In this document: positions 9,197 through 15,324 of the stretch, piece after piece
Layout: each line of letters starts with the position of its first letter
How positions within the stretch are numbered: position 1 is the first letter of the stretch
DNA from: CAITQP01 sp964533145
GTDB lineage: Bacteria > Patescibacteriota > Minisyncoccia > Phycocordibacterales > UBA9973
DNA: 32,775 nucleotides
Direction: 5' to 3'
Assembly: GCA_964533145.1 (NCBI GenBank)
Contig: CAZHLG010000012.1
Span: 1 to 32,775 of the forward strand
The notes under the pieces: model-generated
Databases searched by the model: none
Told to the model about the DNA's origin: nothing
The model's input: the letters and a program-made list of their open reading frames with translations, nothing else
Translations under genes and position numbers: made by a program

Positions 9197-9655
9197 TCAA
9201 AACGCGATCGGCACGGCGTGGACGAGACCTTCGGCGCTCGTCAGCACGACTTGGCCGGATTCTGTCGCCGGCGGGACGAGCAGCTTGAGGTCTGCTCGGA
9301 AATAATACGGAGCCGTATCGGCGGACGACGCAGGAACCCGCAGCCGGAACGGAGCCGTCACCGGCATCCCGTTCGAATCGAACACCTGCGCCATGCCCGC
9401 ATCCCCGTTCGTGTGCGTCCAGCCGCACTTGTTCGCATAGCCGTCAACGCGCAGCGGGAACTGAGCCTTCGCGCCGTAGCTCGGATGCTCGACGGTCACG
9501 CCGCACGGCAGGCGCATGAGCGCTTTGAGATTGAACGTGTCCCAGAACGTGCGGCTCGTCCGGAAAAAGCCCACGGCAAAAAGTATCAGTATCACGCCAA
9601 GCGCGATGACGAGCACTCCCGATGCGTTGTCTCCTCCCCCTCCGCCGTGCGACAT
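9197..9655 (-). CDS. Single-pass membrane protein with Gmad2-like Ig domain
   Basis: 152 aa from the ATG at 9655 (MSHGGGGG). A Gly-rich start is followed by one TM helix (about 11-31) and an extracytoplasmic beta-rich domain. The order 'hydrophobic strand, Gly-Trp-containing segment, V-x-D-x-x-G, F-R-A-x-L' resembles the Gmad2 immunoglobulin-like domain of spore-germination and CPR surface proteins; the match is by eye only. First gene of the operon with the DUF8128-like gene, mltG and gatB. An extended -10 box lies 8 nt before the ATG, so the operon mRNA is probably leaderless. Confidence 0.75.
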   Translation of the reverse strand: MSHGGGGGDNASGVLVIALGVILILFAVGFFRTSRTFWDTFNLKALMRLPCGVTVEHPSYGAKAQFPLRVDGYANKCGWTHTNGDAGMAQVFDSNGMPVTAPFRLRVPASSADTAPYYFRADLKLLVPPATESGQVVLTSAEGLVHAVPIAF

Positions 9656-9663
9656 ATGCGTAC

Positions 9664-9672
9664 AGTATACCA
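9664..9672 (-). promoter_or_regulatory. Promoter of the Gmad2-DUF8128-mltG-gatB operon
   Basis: Extended -10 TGG-TATACT; no good -35 box. The -10 ends 8 nt before the ATG at 9655. It sits directly behind the terminator of the next gene. Confidence 0.5.
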
Positions 9673-9674
9673 AA

Positions 9675-9703
9675 ACAAAATCCCGCAGTAAGCGGGATTT
9701 TGT
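9675..9703 (-). terminator. Terminator of the sigma-r4/HARE-HTH gene
   Basis: 12-bp perfect stem (ACAAAATCCCGC with its complement) and 5-nt loop, followed on the minus strand by a T-rich tract. It starts 3 nt after the stop codon of the gene ending at 9707. Confidence 0.88.
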
Positions 9704-9706
9704 GCA

Positions 9707-10738
9707 TTACACCGGAACGTATTTCTTATCCTTGCCCTTCTTGAAGTATTTCGGATTCTGAAGGTTGACGAGGATGGTGTTTTTCTTGAGGTAGCGTTCC
9801 TTGAGCACCTTGTCGACGATCTCTTCCTTGGTGAGCGGGCCTTCGCGCTTGAGGATCTCGCGGATCACGTCGCGGACGACGCCCGGCTTGTAGCCCCATT
9901 CCTGGAGCGCGTAGATGCCGCGGCCGACGAGCACGAAGCGCTTGTCCTTGATGAGCTCGTTGTGGCAGGTCGCAGTGTGGCACTTTTTCTCGAACGTGCC
10001 GGTGATGGCCTCGGCCACCTCGCGGAAGTGCATCGGGCTGCCGTGCTTGCGCATCATGAGATACGCGTAGTCCTTGATGCCGCGGGTCTTCACGCCGGAA
10101 GCGGACGCCTTGCCCCACTCGCCGAGCGGATTCTTGCAGATGCCCTTTGAGAGGCACAGCCAGCGCTTGGCGATCTCGTTGTCGCGATGGTCGATGTTTG
10201 CCTTCTTGAGCTCGCCGATGAACCGGTCGATCATCTCGCTTTCGGAAATAAGCTCGTCGTCGGAGAGCTTCTGGTAGAGGGATGCGAGCGAGTCATGGAC
10301 CTTTTCGGTCACTTCGTCGTCGACGCTCCAGCGGGAGACGAAATCGTCGTCCTCGCGGTGCTTGGCGAAGTCGTCGCCGAGCACGAGATAGAAATGGACA
10401 TGGTTCTGGGTCTCCTCGTCCTTGGAGATGGACGAGAGGAGCTCGTCTTCCGCAACGATGCCGCCGAGCTCATGCACGAGGTCTTTGAGTTCCGTCCAGG
10501 TAGCGCCTTCGCTCTTGTATTCCTCGCTCTTCTTGATGAGGTTGAGGGCGGCCTGCTCGATCTGGCGGACGCGCTCGCGGGTGATGCCGTATTTGTCACC
10601 GATCGCCTCGAGCGTCTTGCGCTCGGTATCAGCACCCAGGCCAAAGCGGCTCTTCACGATATCGAGAGAGCGGTCCTGAAGCGGCGAGAGGATTTTCTTC
10701 GTCACCTGTTTGGGCTTGAAATTGATCTTCTTTGACAT
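9707..10738 (-). CDS. RNA polymerase sigma-region-4 / HARE-HTH protein
   Basis: 343 aa from MSKKINF (an ATG two codons upstream, at 10744, is possible). Residues about 15-75 are a sigma-70 region 4: LSPLQDRSLDIVKSRFGL, then DKYGITRERVRQIEQAALN, the classical -35-reading helix-turn-helix. The middle is acidic and helical; the C-terminal about 110 residues (MMRKHGSPMHFREVAEAI...GIYALQEWGYKPG) fit a HARE-HTH domain as found in the RNA polymerase delta subunit. There is no region 2, so it cannot be a full sigma factor. It could be an RNAP-associated regulator; this architecture is common in CPR genomes (established pattern, function unproven). Monocistronic, with a canonical promoter and its own terminator. 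Confidence 0.88.
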   Translation of the reverse strand: MSKKINFKPKQVTKKILSPLQDRSLDIVKSRFGLGADTERKTLEAIGDKYGITRERVRQIEQAALNLIKKSEEYKSEGATWTELKDLVHELGGIVAEDELLSSISKDEETQNHVHFYLVLGDDFAKHREDDDFVSRWSVDDEVTEKVHDSLASLYQKLSDDELISESEMIDRFIGELKKANIDHRDNEIAKRWLCLSKGICKNPLGEWGKASASGVKTRGIKDYAYLMMRKHGSPMHFREVAEAITGTFEKKCHTATCHNELIKDKRFVLVGRGIYALQEWGYKPGVVRDVIREILKREGPLTKEEIVDKVLKERYLKKNTILVNLQNPKYFKKGKDKKYVPV

Positions 10739-10772
10739 GGGCATGTGTGTGTTGCTATTAGTTGGTGGTGCC

Positions 10773-10801
10773 ACTATATCACTATTCGATAAAAAGGTCA
10801 A
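10773..10801 (-). promoter_or_regulatory. Promoter of the sigma-r4/HARE-HTH gene
   Basis: TTGACC (10796-10801), exactly 17 bp, TATAGT (10773-10778). Predicted leader about 28 nt, without an SD. Confidence 0.82.
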
Positions 10802-10853
10802 ATGCCTGTGGATATCCTTATTCGAATGCCTTTTTTAAGCTTTTTAACGCCCA

Positions 10854-11954
10854 TTACCCAGCCAAATGCCTGATGTCGCGATAGGTCACAAGGACCATAA
10901 GGAGGATCAGGAGCAAGAAACCGAGCTGGTTGATGAGGGCTACGACGCGCGGCGGGATGCGGGAGCGCCCGCGCGAGGCGAAGAATTCGAGGACTAGACG
11001 GCCGCCATCGAGCGCGGGCAGCGGCAGAAGGTTGATTACGGCAAGGTTTACCGAAATCAGCGCAACGAACGACAGGAATGCTCCGGCGCCGAACGTGTAC
11101 GCCGCTCCGGCAAAGCGCGCAATGCCAACAGGACCGGAAACCTGCGAGAGCAACCCGGTATCGCCGACAAAGAGCCCTCCAATAAGCCGTCCGATGGATA
11201 CGACGATCAGCCCGAATTGCGCGCATGCATAGCGTGCACCCTCGGCCATGGCTCGAAACAACGGCAAGCGGATATGCGCAGCTTCGGCGAGTTCGACGCC
11301 GAGCGCAGGAGCGGCCGTGCCGGAGATGCCCGAAACCGGCTGCACGGTGACCTCACGGCTGCCGCCGGCGCCTTCGAGCGAAAGCGTGAGCGGACTCTCG
11401 CCATGCTTGCGTACGTATACGATCACAGCATCCGCACTGGAGGCGGCAAGCGGCTCACCGGATCCGTTCGACACCGAAAGAATCACGTCTCCCGCGCGCA
11501 TGCCGGCCGCTGCGGCCGGAGTCCCATCAATGACATTTGCGACAAGCACTTGTTCGGGGCCTGCCTGGATGCTTCCCGGAAAATCGCTCGGCGACCCGAG
11601 GAACCCTATGTTGAACGAGGCGGCATACAAGAGCGCTGCCAGCACGAAGTTTGCGATGATGCCCGCCGCAACGATGAGCAGGCGCTTAGAGAGACGCTGC
11701 GCCGCGAATGAATCAGCCTGCACGGTCTGCCCTTCTGTCTGCTCGCCGAAAATCCGCACGAAGCCGCCGAACGGCAGCCAATTCAGCGTGAATGTCGTAC
11801 CCTTCCACACAAAGAGTTTCCGCGCGCGCGGCGGATACCCCACGCCGAATTCGTCGACACGCACGCCGAACGCGCGCGCGGCAAAAAAGTGGCCGAGCTC
11901 GTGCGCCACGACGAGCGCGACAATGACAACAAGGAAAATGAGTATCGACGCCAT
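10854..11954 (-). CDS. rseP: Site-2 intramembrane metalloprotease RseP (M50)
   Basis: 366 aa, slightly short for the family (about 450 in E. coli; one PDZ domain instead of two). Zinc motif HELGH at 18-22 in the first TM helix; PDZ domain about 120-205 (AAAAGMRAGDVILSV); second active-site motif NLLPLPALDGG at 308-318 with the conserved Asp; final TM helix at the C-terminus. It cleaves membrane-anchored anti-sigma factors or signal peptides within the bilayer. The ATG lies 3 nt past the end of the frr stop codon region (1-nt gap between stop and ATG), so it is co-translated with frr. Confidence 0.95.
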   Translation of the reverse strand: MASILIFLVVIVALVVAHELGHFFAARAFGVRVDEFGVGYPPRARKLFVWKGTTFTLNWLPFGGFVRIFGEQTEGQTVQADSFAAQRLSKRLLIVAAGIIANFVLAALLYAASFNIGFLGSPSDFPGSIQAGPEQVLVANVIDGTPAAAAGMRAGDVILSVSNGSGEPLAASSADAVIVYVRKHGESPLTLSLEGAGGSREVTVQPVSGISGTAAPALGVELAEAAHIRLPLFRAMAEGARYACAQFGLIVVSIGRLIGGLFVGDTGLLSQVSGPVGIARFAGAAYTFGAGAFLSFVALISVNLAVINLLPLPALDGGRLVLEFFASRGRSRIPPRVVALINQLGFLLLILLMVLVTYRDIRHLAG

Positions 11955-11955
11955 G

Positions 11956-12495
11956 CTAGCTCATGACTTCGGCCTCTTTGGCCTCGAACGTGTTTTCGAG
12001 TTTCTGATTGGTTGCGTCGACGCGCTTCTGGATCTCTTCTTTGGCGCGACGGGCGTCGTCTTCGGGCAATTCGGCGGCCTTGAGTTCGTTGAGCGCGGAC
12101 TCGCGCTCTTTGCGGACCGAGATGCGCGCGTCTTCGAGCTTTTCTTTGAGCGCCTTCACGAGACGCGCGCGGTTCTCCGTCGTGAGCGTCGGAAAGATCA
12201 CGCGCATGCCGTCGCCGTCGGCAGCCACGGACAAGCCGAGGTCGGCCGCCACGATCGCCTTCTCGGCTTCTTTGATGAGCGTTTTGTCCCAAAGCGAGAC
12301 GCGCAGCGTGCGAGCGTCCTCCACGGACACTGAACCGACGTTTTTGATCGGCTGCAGCGCACCGTATGCTTCGACCATGACGCCATCGAGCAGCATCGGC
12401 GCGGCGCGGCCGGTGTGCACGCGCGAATACTCGCGTGCGAGCCATTCGGCTGATTCTTTGAGCCCGGTATCAAGATGTGTGTAGTTGAATGCCAT
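11956..12495 (-). CDS. frr: Ribosome recycling factor
   Basis: 179 aa from MAFNYTHL. Splits post-termination ribosomes together with EF-G. The family features are visible: the N-terminal helix, RVHTGRAAP (residues about 29-37), the GALQPIKNVGSVSV beta domain, and the long C-terminal coiled helices ending KLENTFEAKEAEVMS. A promoter TTGCCA-N17-TACTCT ends 6 nt before the ATG, so translation is probably leaderless. Followed at 1 nt by rseP. Confidence 0.97.
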   Translation of the reverse strand: MAFNYTHLDTGLKESAEWLAREYSRVHTGRAAPMLLDGVMVEAYGALQPIKNVGSVSVEDARTLRVSLWDKTLIKEAEKAIVAADLGLSVAADGDGMRVIFPTLTTENRARLVKALKEKLEDARISVRKERESALNELKAAELPEDDARRAKEEIQKRVDATNQKLENTFEAKEAEVMS

Positions 12496-12501
12496 ACCGA
12501 C

Positions 12502-12530
12502 AGAGTACACCCGCACGGCGCGATTGGCAA
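12502..12530 (-). promoter_or_regulatory. frr-rseP promoter (leaderless)
   Basis: TTGCCA (12525-12530), 17 bp, TACTCT (12502-12507); ATG 6 nt further on. Confidence 0.65.
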
Positions 12531-12567
12531 AAATAAAAACCGCTTCGCATTAAGTGCGAAACGGTTT
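12530..12567 (-). terminator. Terminator of the 92-aa membrane protein gene
   Basis: 13-bp stem with one C/A mismatch, 5-nt loop, followed on the minus strand by a TTTTTATTTTT tract. Its T tract abuts the frr -35 box. Confidence 0.88.
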
Positions 12568-12591
12568 CGGATAATGACGCATACTGCGCCA

Positions 12592-12870
12592 TCATGAGGG
12601 AACAAAATCCATCGGCTGCTGCGGCGCAAATCTGCGCTGATGCGTGCGTATCTTGCGGACAAGCATGCGTACGGCATACGGCGCGAGAGCGGACAAGCCG
12701 AAGGCGAGCAGACCCGCCACAAGCTGGCTTTCCCATGAATACCCAAGTCGTTCGGAAATCTTCATTCCAAGCAACAACAGCAGTGTGAATGCCACCATCC
12801 AGACGATTCCGGTGTTCCAGAATGTCGGTTTGAATTCCCGTGTCTCAGAGAGAAGTACGTTCTTTTTCAT
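12592..12870 (-). CDS. Small two-TM membrane protein, 92 aa
   Basis: Not recognised. Two hydrophobic helices (about 23-40 and 49-67) with a short loop, and a strongly basic tail (RMLVRKIRTHQRRF) that by the positive-inside rule should be cytoplasmic. It has a perfect consensus promoter and a strong terminator, so it is transcribed alone. Sits between frr and a second small two-TM gene. No catalytic motif visible. Confidence 0.8.
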   Translation of the reverse strand: MKKNVLLSETREFKPTFWNTGIVWMVAFTLLLLLGMKISERLGYSWESQLVAGLLAFGLSALAPYAVRMLVRKIRTHQRRFAPQQPMDFVPS

Positions 12871-12914
12871 ACAATATGGATTTTAGAAAGATTTTTTAAA
12901 GAAAATATAAGGAT

Positions 12915-12943
12915 ATTATAGTATTTTGCTTCAAAATTGTCAA
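12915..12943 (-). promoter_or_regulatory. Consensus sigma-70 promoter of the 92-aa gene
   Basis: TTGACA (12938-12943), 17 bp, TATAAT (12915-12920): a perfect match. Leader about 38 nt, A/T-rich, no SD. Confidence 0.92.
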
Positions 12944-12960
12944 TCGACCGGAGAAACAAC

Positions 12961-12988
12961 AAAAAAGAGCGATTAACCGCTCTTTTTC
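12961..12988 (-). terminator. Terminator of the 128-aa membrane protein gene
   Basis: 10-bp stem AAAAAGAGCG/CGCTCTTTTT with 6-nt loop directly after the stop codon; minus-strand T tract. Confidence 0.88.
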
Positions 12989-13375
12989 TCATTGTTTGAC
13001 TACCGTAGCCCGTTGTTCAAAAAGAACCTTGTGCACAGGCGATTTTTCCAGAAGAACATACAGACCGCTGCGGATGTTCTGCAATCGCCTGCTGTCCTTG
13101 AACAGCAGGAGCATCTTGTCGTCAAAGCTGACCATAAGCAGGTATGTGACCAGGACAGTGATACCGACCGAGATCAGGCCAGCCCATTCCCGCGGATACC
13201 CGCTGTACACGAGGACCATGCCGATCGTGAACGACGGAAATACGGAGAACAGTCCGGACCAGAGCGCAAGAATGCTGCGGCCTTTGCGGTGGAGGGACAA
13301 GATCTGCCTTCCCTCTGGCGTTGCTTTCAACAAATCAACATCCACAGGATGGATGCTTTGGAGTACGTCTTTCAT
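12989..13375 (-). CDS. Two-TM membrane protein, 128 aa
   Basis: Not recognised. From the ATG at 13375 (a TTG two codons upstream is also in frame). Residues 1-35 are polar and probably cytoplasmic; TM helices at about 43-60 and 65-85; a basic C-terminal tail (KDSRRLQNIRSGLY...) follows. Own promoter and own terminator. Unlike the 92-aa neighbour in sequence but similar in plan: two TM helices with a basic cytoplasmic tail. Confidence 0.78.
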   Translation of the reverse strand: MKDVLQSIHPVDVDLLKATPEGRQILSLHRKGRSILALWSGLFSVFPSFTIGMVLVYSGYPREWAGLISVGITVLVTYLLMVSFDDKMLLLFKDSRRLQNIRSGLYVLLEKSPVHKVLFEQRATVVKQ

Positions 13376-13404
13376 GTGCAAATAAAAAAGATTAGTTCTT
13401 TGCT

Positions 13405-13432
13405 ATTTTAGCACGAATATCTAAATAGTCAA
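13405..13432 (-). promoter_or_regulatory. Promoter of the 128-aa gene
   Basis: TTGACT (13427-13432), 16 bp, TAAAAT (13405-13410). The -35 box lies in the last codons of the holB-like gene. Leader about 22 nt. Confidence 0.7.
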
Positions 13433-14089
13433 TGCTATTGTCTCAAGGATCATGCGCGACGAGGCGCCCGGCATGTACAGATATTTTTTGAGCTTCAAGA
13501 GCAGGCTGAGCGCTTCCCCGTGCGTACGCGGATCCTTGGCGAGCACGGACTCGAGTCCGTTCATGAGCGAGAGCGTCCGCTCGCGCACTTCTGCCGCCGC
13601 TTCGTCGTCATCCCCTTTTTCGACGATCGTTGCGATGCGGGCAAGCCGCTCGCCCTGCGAAAGCGCCAGGAACCGCTCGGCTTCGGCATGCTCGGCTCCG
13701 CTTGATGCCGCAGAGACCGCTCCAGGCGGCATGACTACCTGCACGCGCGAAAGCGTCGTCGGCAAAAGCGCGCCCGGATTCGGCGTCAATATGAAAATGT
13801 GCGTGTTCGGAGCAGGCTCCTCGAGCGTTTTGAGCAGCGCATTCTCGGCCTCGCGCGTGATGAACTCGGCCGCGATGAGACAGGCCTTCGGTCCGCCGGA
13901 AGACGAGGACAGTTCCTGCCAGGCCCGCACGGCGCGCGCATCGTCGATGCCGAAGGAAACGTGCGTGCTCTCCAGATAGTCCGGATGGCCGGGGCCGAGA
14001 CTGCCGAGGCGCGCAAGCATGCCTTCGGCATGCTTGCGCGCCTCCTCCCCATCCCCGCCGATCACATACGCATGGAAAAAGCCGCTCAT
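13421..14089 (-). CDS. holB: DNA polymerase III delta'-like clamp-loader subunit
   Basis: 222 aa, shorter than typical delta' (about 330). The segment ITREAENALLKTLEEPAPNT, followed by FILTPNPGALLPTTLSRVQVV, is the conserved delta'/DnaX core around motif II and sensor 1. The N-terminus (AYVIGGDGEEARKHAEGML) takes the place of the P-loop and has no Walker A, as is usual for delta'. Its ATG overlaps the mreB TGA (ATGA), so translation is coupled. Codons 16-28 form a perfect 18-bp hairpin (14006-14044). Could be a shortened delta' paralogue, but the role in clamp loading is the best guess. Confidence 0.82.
   Translation of the reverse strand: MSGFFHAYVIGGDGEEARKHAEGMLARLGSLGPGHPDYLESTHVSFGIDDARAVRAWQELSSSSGGPKACLIAAEFITREAENALLKTLEEPAPNTHIFILTPNPGALLPTTLSRVQVVMPPGAVSAASSGAEHAEAERFLALSQGERLARIATIVEKGDDDEAAAEVRERTLSLMNGLESVLAKDPRTHGEALSLLLKLKKYLYMPGASSRMILETIALTI
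14006..14044. repeat. Perfect 18-bp inverted repeat inside holB
   Basis: Arms 14006-14023 and 14027-14044 are exact reverse complements with a 3-nt TTC loop. Located in the degenerate P-loop region of the delta'-like protein. Confidence 0.95.
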
Positions 14090-15096
14090 GACCGCTTGTT
14101 CATGACCGAACGCTTGTATGTCGCAAGGTGCTCAAGCGCCACGCCAGTCCCCTTGACCACGCAATACAGCGCATCGTCGGCAAGCACGGCCTTCACGCCC
14201 GTACGGCGGTAGATGAGCTCGGGAAAATTCCGCAGCTGGCTCGTGCCGCCCGTCATGATGATGCCGGCGTCGATGATGTCGGCCGCCAGCTCCGGCGGCG
14301 TTTCCTGCAGCACGTCCTTGATTGCCTTCACGACCTGACGGAGTTCCGGATCGATGGCGCGCACGATCTCGTTGGTCGAGACTTGAGCGGTACGCGGCAG
14401 ACCTTGCACGAAGTCGCGGCCCTTGATGGTCATCGTGAGCTCTTCTTCAAGCGGCACGGCTGCGCCGATCTCGATCTTGATCCGCTCGGCGGTCTTGTCG
14501 CCGATGGCAAGATTGAAGGTCTTACGGATATAGTCGGCGATGGCGTGGTCGATCTTGTTGCCGGCGCACTTCACGCTCGTCGAGGCGACGATGCCGCCGA
14601 GCGAGATGACGGCGACGTCGGTCGTGCCGCCGCCGATGTCGACGATCATATGGCCGCGCGATTCATGGATCGGAATGCCGGCGCCGATGGCTGCAAGGAT
14701 CGGCTCCTTGACCACGTACGCGTTCTTCGCGCCGGCGCGGAGCGCCGCTTCGACGACGGCGCGGCGCTCCGTGCTCGTGATGCCCGCAGGAACCGAGATC
14801 ATCGCTTCCGGCTTCCACAGATTCCAGCGGCCGAGCGCCTTCTGCATGAAATACCGAAGCATCGCTTCCGTCACTTTGTAGTCGGCGATGACTCCGTCCT
14901 TCATCGGACGGTACGCAACGATCGACTCCGGCGTCTTGCCGATCATCTCCTTGGCTTCGAGTCCGATGGCGAGGATCGAATTGTCCTGCTCCGAAATGGC
15001 GACCACGGACGGCTCGTTGAGCACGATGCCTTTGCCAGGCATGTATACGAGAGTGTTCGCCGTGCCGAGGTCGATGCCGATCTTGGTTCCAAACAT
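14086..15096 (-). CDS. mreB: Rod-shape determining actin homologue MreB
   Basis: 336 aa, full length, from MFGTKIGIDLG. ATP-dependent filaments that guide lateral wall synthesis. Phosphate-1 loop GIDLGTANT (7-15), phosphate-2 VDIGGGTTDVAV and the adenosine motif IMTGGTSQLRNFPE are all intact; the connecting motif AGAKNAYVVKEPILAAIGAG is typical. Overlaps holB by 4 nt (ATGA). mreC/mreD are absent from the window. A promoter lies 6 nt before the ATG. Confidence 0.97.
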   Translation of the reverse strand: MFGTKIGIDLGTANTLVYMPGKGIVLNEPSVVAISEQDNSILAIGLEAKEMIGKTPESIVAYRPMKDGVIADYKVTEAMLRYFMQKALGRWNLWKPEAMISVPAGITSTERRAVVEAALRAGAKNAYVVKEPILAAIGAGIPIHESRGHMIVDIGGGTTDVAVISLGGIVASTSVKCAGNKIDHAIADYIRKTFNLAIGDKTAERIKIEIGAAVPLEEELTMTIKGRDFVQGLPRTAQVSTNEIVRAIDPELRQVVKAIKDVLQETPPELAADIIDAGIIMTGGTSQLRNFPELIYRRTGVKAVLADDALYCVVKGTGVALEHLATYKRSVMNKRS

Positions 15097-15102
15097 GTGC
15101 GG

Positions 15103-15131
15103 ATTATAGCCTGCGGCGGGGATTATGCAAA
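15103..15131 (-). promoter_or_regulatory. mreB-holB promoter (leaderless)
   Basis: TTTGCA (15126-15131), 17 bp, TATAAT (15103-15108), then 6 nt to the ATG. The -35 box lies in the U tract of the upstream terminator. Confidence 0.75.
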
Positions 15132-15249
15132 AAAATAGAGCGCTCCCGGAAGAATCCGGAAGCGCTTCTCTTTTTTCAAACACACACAATTATTACGGCA
15201 GGAGATTTTTGTTTAACCTGACAGGGCCTTTCGGGGCTGACTGTAATTC
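15130..15249 (-). ncRNA. Candidate small RNA, about 115-120 nt
   Basis: A strong promoter (15256-15284) and a strong terminator (15131-15166) enclose about 115 nt with no convincing ORF. The predicted 5' part contains a GAAA-capped helix (CAG/CTG and CC/GG pairs around 15215-15232) and a CAGG...CCTG hairpin; then a U/G-rich single strand leads into the terminator. The only reading frame is a 20-codon GTG frame that would begin before the predicted start site, which makes coding unlikely. I could not match it to SRP RNA, 6S RNA, tmRNA, RNase P or a common riboswitch. mreB has its own promoter downstream, so this is more likely a free RNA than a leader. Confidence 0.6.
15131..15166 (-). terminator. 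Terminator before mreB
   Basis: Left arm 15139-15150, right arm 15155-15166 (12 pairs with one C/A mismatch), GNNA-type loop, ATTTTTTT tract on the minus strand. A T run also follows on the + strand, so it may work both ways. Confidence 0.85.
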
Positions 15250-15255
15250 GCACAC

Positions 15256-15284
15256 ATTATACTCCCAATACACAAAATAGTCAA
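15256..15284 (-). promoter_or_regulatory. Promoter of the candidate small RNA
   Basis: TTGACT (15279-15284), 17 bp, TATAAT (15256-15261). Near-consensus. Confidence 0.85.
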
Positions 15285-15307
15285 GTCATGCCCACAGCCA
15301 CGCTTCG

Positions 15308-15316
15308 TGCTTTAAT
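15308..15316 (+). promoter_or_regulatory. Possible priA promoter (leaderless)
   Basis: Extended -10 TGC-TTTAAT ending 8 nt before the priA ATG. No convincing -35. Confidence 0.4.
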
Positions 15317-15324
15317 GAGCCCGT

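Noticed and set aside
8048..9691. 547-codon + frame opposite the DUF8128-like and Gmad2-like genes
   Set aside because: Spans two real minus-strand genes and their junction; Arg/His-rich shadow.
15188..15249. 20-codon GTG-started peptide in the candidate small RNA
   Set aside because: The GTG lies before the predicted transcription start, and there is no SD.
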